Assembly: GCF_035581365.1 (NCBI RefSeq)
Contig: NZ_CP141590.1
Span: 1-64,000 of the forward strand
Source: Tsuneonella sp. CC-YZS046
GTDB taxonomy: Bacteria; Pseudomonadota; Alphaproteobacteria; Sphingomonadales; Sphingomonadaceae
Direction: 5' to 3'
DNA length: 64,000 nucleotides
The translations under genes and the position numbers were made by a program. The stretch's first letter is position 1. Each line of letters begins with the position of its first letter. The notes beneath the pieces were generated by a model. That model had not been told where the DNA came from and made no database searches. It was given only the letters and a program-made list of their open reading frames with translations. Shown in pieces: positions 60,711 to 64,000 of this stretch.

Positions 60711-61646
60711 TTACACCGATCCCGGCTGACCGACCGTCAGCGCGTAAACAAAGCCGCTATCCCGCTGCTGGTCGTAGATTCGGAGTGCGGGATCGGCCTT
60801 GGGCATCCATACCCTGCCGGTTTCCACGGCAAGCGACGCCGGCAGGGCCGGAAACACATAAATGACGACCCCGTCGCCGTGTCTGGCTTTGATCGCATCG
60901 AACAGCTGGCGCAGCGCTGTGCGATAGGCAGCCTGATCCTCGGGGCTGCGAACGATGTCGTTATGGGGCGCTTCGGCGCATAGGCTCCAGATCGCGGCAT
61001 CGTTGCCGACGACACGCTCAATCCGATCATCGGTGATCGTCGCGCTCACGCCCAGCTTGAGGGCAACTACACCGCTTCGCCCTGATGCCGGTTCGGCCGT
61101 CTGATAGCGCACGCGCGCGCCGTCGCGCTGCCAGGTCCAAGTCGAGGGCTCGCGGTGCCGCTGATGGACGACCATCGGTACGATGTCGCAGAGCAAACGG
61201 CCGAGTTCGATGAGCAGCGGCTGCGGCGCCAACGCGAACACGCTGAGATGGCGGATGTCCTGGCGCTCGATCCTACCGCCAACCCTTGCTGCGAAATTGC
61301 GCTGGAGGTTGGCCTGCTGCATGGCCCAGAACGCCGGATCGCTGTCGGCGAAAGCATGACCGGTCATTTCCAGGTCGATCGTCTGCGCACTCGCCGGATG
61401 GTGATCTGGCGGCATAGCAGCGAAAATGGCCCGGGTCGAAACTAGCGCTTCATTCGCGCCGATGCTGGCGCCGAACCGCAGCACATGCGAGGCTCGATCC
61501 TTGTCGATCTCGGCGAGCATCGCGACGCGAGCCTCATGCTCGGCCTTCATTTCGACGAGCAGGGCCTCGGGATGATCGACCAGACCGTCGACATCGATCA
61601 GCTTGTGATGGACCGCACACATCAGCATCAGATTGTCGAGGCTCAC
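60711..61646 (-). pseudogene. HNH-SAVED effector (CBASS Cap5-like), N-terminally truncated
   Basis: A 311-aa protein. The first 20 residues, [20 protein letters not shown], are the second half of an HNH motif ([10 protein letters not shown]). The usual first Cys/His strand is missing because the frame begins at a GTG on the junction with the next gene. From about 125 a SAVED domain runs to the end ([40 protein letters not shown]). In Cap5, SAVED senses cyclic nucleotides and triggers HNH cutting. No cyclase gene is nearby, so this is a broken or displaced effector. Confidence 0.65.
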
Positions 61647-62103
61647 CCTCGCGCATGAGCTCGGTCATATGGTGATGACGCCGGCGGCAGGGGTCGACGA
61701 GGAACGTGCGGCACACCGTTTCGCTGGCGCCTTTCTGATGCCGGCCGACGTCGTGCGCGCCGAAATCGGGGCGCAGCGCTCGGCCATCAGCATTGGTGAG
61801 TTCGTGGCCATCAAGGAGCGCTTCGGGGTCAGTGTGCAGGCTATTGCCTATCGTTGTCTCGACCTCGGCATAATCGAGAAAAAGGCTTTTTCGCTGCTGT
61901 TCAAGGAATTCACGAAGCGGGGTTGGCGCAAGGAACCATTTGCCGAGCCGGCTTGCATTTCACCCGAATATGAGGAGCCTAAACGGTTCGAACGGCTCTG
62001 CTACCGCGCGCTTGCCGAAGGCGTGATCGGCGAGAGCCGGGCCGCCGAAATGCTCGGGATCACCTTGCAGAAGCTTGACCAGCGCTTGGCAGAGGCGGTT
62101 TGA
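61633..62103 (+). pseudogene. ImmA/IrrE metallopeptidase, N-terminally truncated
   Basis: A 156-aa protein starting directly at [16 protein letters not shown], the metal-binding HExxH helix, with no DNA-binding or N-terminal segment before it. The following EERAAHRFAGAFLMPADVVR supplies the third ligand region. The rest (AFSLLFKEFTKRGWRKEPFA) is a C-terminal helical part. The TTG start overlaps the antisense SAVED gene start, so two truncated genes abut here. It lies 4 bp upstream of the PIN gene on the same strand, as in antitoxin-PIN pairs. Confidence 0.7.
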
Positions 62104-62107
62104 GCGT

Positions 62108-62599
62108 GTGCCGTTTCTCGTCTCGGACACTTCAGTCATCATTGACCTTGATCGCGGCGACCTGCTCGAAGCTGCATTCGAGCTCGATGACAGCCTAGTA
62201 GTCCCTGACCTCCTCTTCGAACGCGAGCTTGATGCCGAATTCGGCGCGCGGCTTCGTGCACTTGGCATCATCATCGAATCCCTCGATGGCAATGAAGTCC
62301 GCCGCGCTACCCAGTTGCGCCGCGCCGAGGGACGACTGTCCGTAGCCGATACCTTCGCTTTCGCCTTGGCGCACGGGCGGCAATGGACGCTTCTGACCGG
62401 CGACGGCGTGCTTCGGTCTTTCGCGGAGGCGGAAGGGATCGCCGTCCATGGCGTTCTGTGGATATTCGACCGCATCGAGGCAGCCGGCATATGTGATGCT
62501 GCGACATTGCATGGCTGCCTGTCGAAGACTGCGGCCCATCCCCGTTGTCGCTTGCCGCGCAGAGGAATTGAGCTTCGCCTCAAGCGCTATGCGAGCTGA
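62108..62599 (+). CDS. PIN-domain protein, likely toxin-type nuclease
   Basis: A 163-aa protein beginning at GTG 62108: PFLVSDTSVIIDLDRGDLLE with the first PIN acidic motif (SDTSVIIDL). A second acidic patch is DLLFERELDAEFGARL and a third lies in ADTFAFALAHGRQWTLLTGD. These match PIN ribonuclease folds with carboxylates positioned for Mg2+. It follows the ImmA/IrrE gene by 4 bp, an arrangement known for toxin-antitoxin-like pairs. ATG 62075 is an overlapping alternative start. Confidence 0.72.
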   Translation: MPFLVSDTSVIIDLDRGDLLEAAFELDDSLVVPDLLFERELDAEFGARLRALGIIIESLDGNEVRRATQLRRAEGRLSVADTFAFALAHGRQWTLLTGDGVLRSFAEAEGIAVHGVLWIFDRIEAAGICDAATLHGCLSKTAAHPRCRLPRRGIELRLKRYAS

Positions 62600-62777
62600 G
62601 CCTTTGACGGCGTGTGCCTATGCCGGCTTTGCCGATTGCTCGGCCGAAACCGGACAGGCCGGCCCCGGCCCACTACCGTCGCCGAGCTGTGCTGAACGTA
62701 TGACTGCTTCTGACGAGCCAATTTTGACCGGCAACGACCACAATGTCAGCGGCTACAGCCGCGAAATCAGACTAGGT

Positions 62778-63041
62778 TCACCGCAACTGACTGTCCTCGC
62801 TCCCCCGCCGATTGATCGTCGAATGAACCACCGCCTTGTCGCGTTCGGCCTGGCAGCGGACACAGGTGCGGACGCCAGGCAGTGCCTCGCGTCGCCGGTC
62901 AGGGATGCGGTCGCCGCAATCTTCACATTGATCGCTGCCCTCACCAATGGGCATACAGGATCGAGCGGCACGGACTGCGTCGTTGATTGTATCGTCGATC
63001 TGATCCTGCACCGCACCATCCCGTGACCATCCACCGGCCAT
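62778..63041 (-). CDS. Small DksA/TraR C4 zinc-finger protein
   Basis: An 87-aa protein: MAGGWSRDGAVQDQIDDTIN, then CEDCGDRIPDRRREALPGVR with TCVRCQAER, a C4 zinc finger of the DksA/TraR type. The N-terminal coiled coil is very short, as in small plasmid and phage TraR-like proteins that bind RNA polymerase in the secondary channel. Found within the cargo region. Confidence 0.8.
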   Translation of the reverse strand: MAGGWSRDGAVQDQIDDTINDAVRAARSCMPIGEGSDQCEDCGDRIPDRRREALPGVRTCVRCQAERDKAVVHSTINRRGSEDSQLR

Positions 63042-63198
63042 GTCGATTTCCTTTACGCTTCATACCAAGCACGATCTGGGGACGTCGGGCGCCTGATTCA
63101 ATCGTCGGCTTTTGGGCAAGGTCCGAAGCGCTGCGGACGACAGCTGTCGGCGAGGTGATATCCTAGGGACAGCGATTGCAGTGCTCGCAGACCTGTTA

Positions 63199-63288
63199 TC
63201 AGGCCCTGCGCCGAACCGCCCAGACCAATGAGGCAAAGGCGCTGATCAGGGCTGCAAGCCCGAACAGGACAATGGGATCGAGATACAT
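63199..63288 (-). CDS. Possible small membrane peptide, 29 aa
   Basis: The frame from ATG 63288 reads MYLDPIVLFGLAALISAFAS and ends LVWAVRRRA: one hydrophobic helix followed by a basic tail. It has a GAAAGAAG-type ribosome-binding stretch that is part of a perfect inverted repeat. Single-helix peptides in such elements are often real but rarely annotated. Evidence is weak. Confidence 0.35.
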   Translation of the reverse strand: MYLDPIVLFGLAALISAFASLVWAVRRRA

Positions 63289-63291
63289 CGC

Positions 63292-63346
63292 GAATCTTCT
63301 TTCCCGCTCACCTAACCAAGTAGGTTGTGTGTAGGAAAGAAGATTC
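63292..63346. repeat. Perfect 13-bp inverted repeat with 29-bp spacer
   Basis: GAATCTTCTTTCC (63292-63304) and GGAAAGAAGATTC (63334-63346) are exact complements. The inner spacer contains CCTAACCAAGTAGG. It lies just before the small membrane peptide frame. It could be a long hairpin, an operator pair or a recombination site. Confidence 0.75.
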
Positions 63347-63444
63347 TTTCCTGTTTGTTCTCGGTTGAGGATCGGCTTCACCCCCATCAGGCCAAGCACG
63401 CGATCTTGCTGTTCAAGCGTGCCCTGAGATCGCCGGTGAGGTTT

Positions 63445-63793
63445 ATGCCTTGGGCTCACGCGCCATCCGCCGGGTGCGTTTGATCTTCGTCACTGTGGTC
63501 ATCGGGTGATCCTTCATCAGGGACGGGCACCATTGCCTGCCCCACCACCCGAAGCCCTGCCGATAGTATCGGTCGGGGCAGGCGCCGCTATCCGCAGCGC
63601 GATTCATACGGACAGCAATGCTCGGCTTTCGAACGAAGTCGAGCAGAAAATCTGCCTCTTTCGGAAAAGCTGCATCTGGACTTGTCGCTCATTCCAAGGC
63701 GTGGTCGGGCCATGGGTGACGACACCTGCAATCACAGGAGTGATAACACAATGAAGCTGGGTGTTACCGAACGGCAAAGTGCAGTGCTGACTT
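63445..63793 (+). repeat. Direct repeat copy B, ending at an IS insertion
   Basis: A diverged copy of 58296-58775. Its left part still encodes the DUF3489 N-terminus on the minus strand (ATG at 63502), and its right part the first 14 residues of the wHTH protein (MKLGVTERQSAVLT, from 63751). It breaks off at about 63793, where IS sequence begins. Confidence 0.82.
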
Positions 63794-64000
63794 ATGGTCG
63801 CCCTGGTGGGCTGATCGAAGCGCAGCGTAGGACAGGCCGGCAGGGCGAGGCAAGATGGCTTCGGGAGCGGGTGGTCGATAGCCCAGCGAGCTATGCGGTC
63901 GAACCGTGTTGTAGTGCTCACGCCAGCGCCCGATCAGGACCTCAGCCTCGCGCATCGTGTATGCGTGGCTTCGACCAAGACGCTGGGCTTGCAGTTTGAA
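63764..64000 (-). mobile_element. IS3-type transposase C-terminal end, cut by the window
   Basis: On the minus strand, MREAEVLIGRWREHYNTVRP followed by HSSLGYRPPAPEAILPRP is the conserved C-terminus of the IS3-family OrfB integrase (REAEVLIxxWRxxYNxxRPHSSLG). The IS boundary is near 63794, where the wHTH copy is interrupted. The last residues of the frame are host sequence read in antisense. The remainder lies beyond the window. Confidence 0.75.

Noticed and set aside
62448-63026. 192-aa plus-strand frame
   Set aside because: It is antisense to the TraR-type gene and overlaps the PIN gene. The sequence is low in protein-like features.

Overview
The window reads as chromosome of an alphaproteobacterium, most likely a sphingomonad (Sphingomonadales; Novosphingobium-, Sphingobium- or Sphingopyxis-like). 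Support: high GC, a NepR-EcfG-PhyR general stress module with textbook EcfG promoters, a phasin/PHA-synthase pair, a TonB-dependent receptor in an uptake locus, and the recombinase-DUF2924-DUF3489 module common in this group. Genus is inference from protein style only.

Region 1 (1-19.5 kb) is an integrated, decaying phage-like or satellite-like element. It has a TOPRIM primase-like gene, a DUF927 ATPase, an overlapping run of small phage-type genes, a minus-strand accessory block (S49/SDH-type protease with a 71-aa companion, two unknown genes), ribbon-helix-helix regulators next to perfect palindromes, and two large proteins that resemble virion/ejection proteins. One of these is a 1602-aa protein with a nuclease-like N-terminus and an M15 peptidase C-terminus. 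No capsid, portal, large terminase or integrase gene is visible, and the right side holds an IS5-type transposase stub.

Region 2 (19.8-38.6 kb) is conserved core: LOG protein, thiD-glmM, sodB, the general stress regulon core (ecfG-nepR facing a CHASE histidine kinase across a bidirectional EcfG promoter, then phyR), lipid-related genes, lptF-lptG, clpS, phaP-phaC, an aminotransferase, a crotonase and tRNA-Cys.

Region 3 (38.6-49.8 kb) is an accessory island next to tRNA-Cys. A divergent S24-type repressor faces an operon of a lipoprotein substrate-binding protein, a TonB receptor broken by one missing base, a DszB-like desulfinase with its Cys/His/Arg residues, a nitroreductase-type flavin reductase, two flavoprotein monooxygenase-type enzymes and an SsuC/SsuB-type ABC transporter. 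Together they look like an organosulfur uptake and desulfurisation route, a 4S-like pathway with a different second oxygenase. This is the best candidate for a little-described system here. An IS200/IS605-like stub follows.

Region 4 (49.8-55.6 kb) is core again: Hsp20, two small proteins, modA-modB-modC, a sugar-nucleotide epimerase, a methyltransferase and tRNA-Thr(CGT).

Region 5 (55.6 kb to the end) is a second mobile element beside tRNA-Thr. A large serine recombinase with DUF2924 and DUF3489 partners is followed by defence-like cargo (DUF2235 hydrolase, truncated HNH-SAVED effector, truncated ImmA/IrrE peptidase with a PIN protein, small DksA/TraR-type protein). The cargo lies between two diverged direct copies of the DUF3489-wHTH junction. 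The second copy is cut by an IS3-type element running off the window end.
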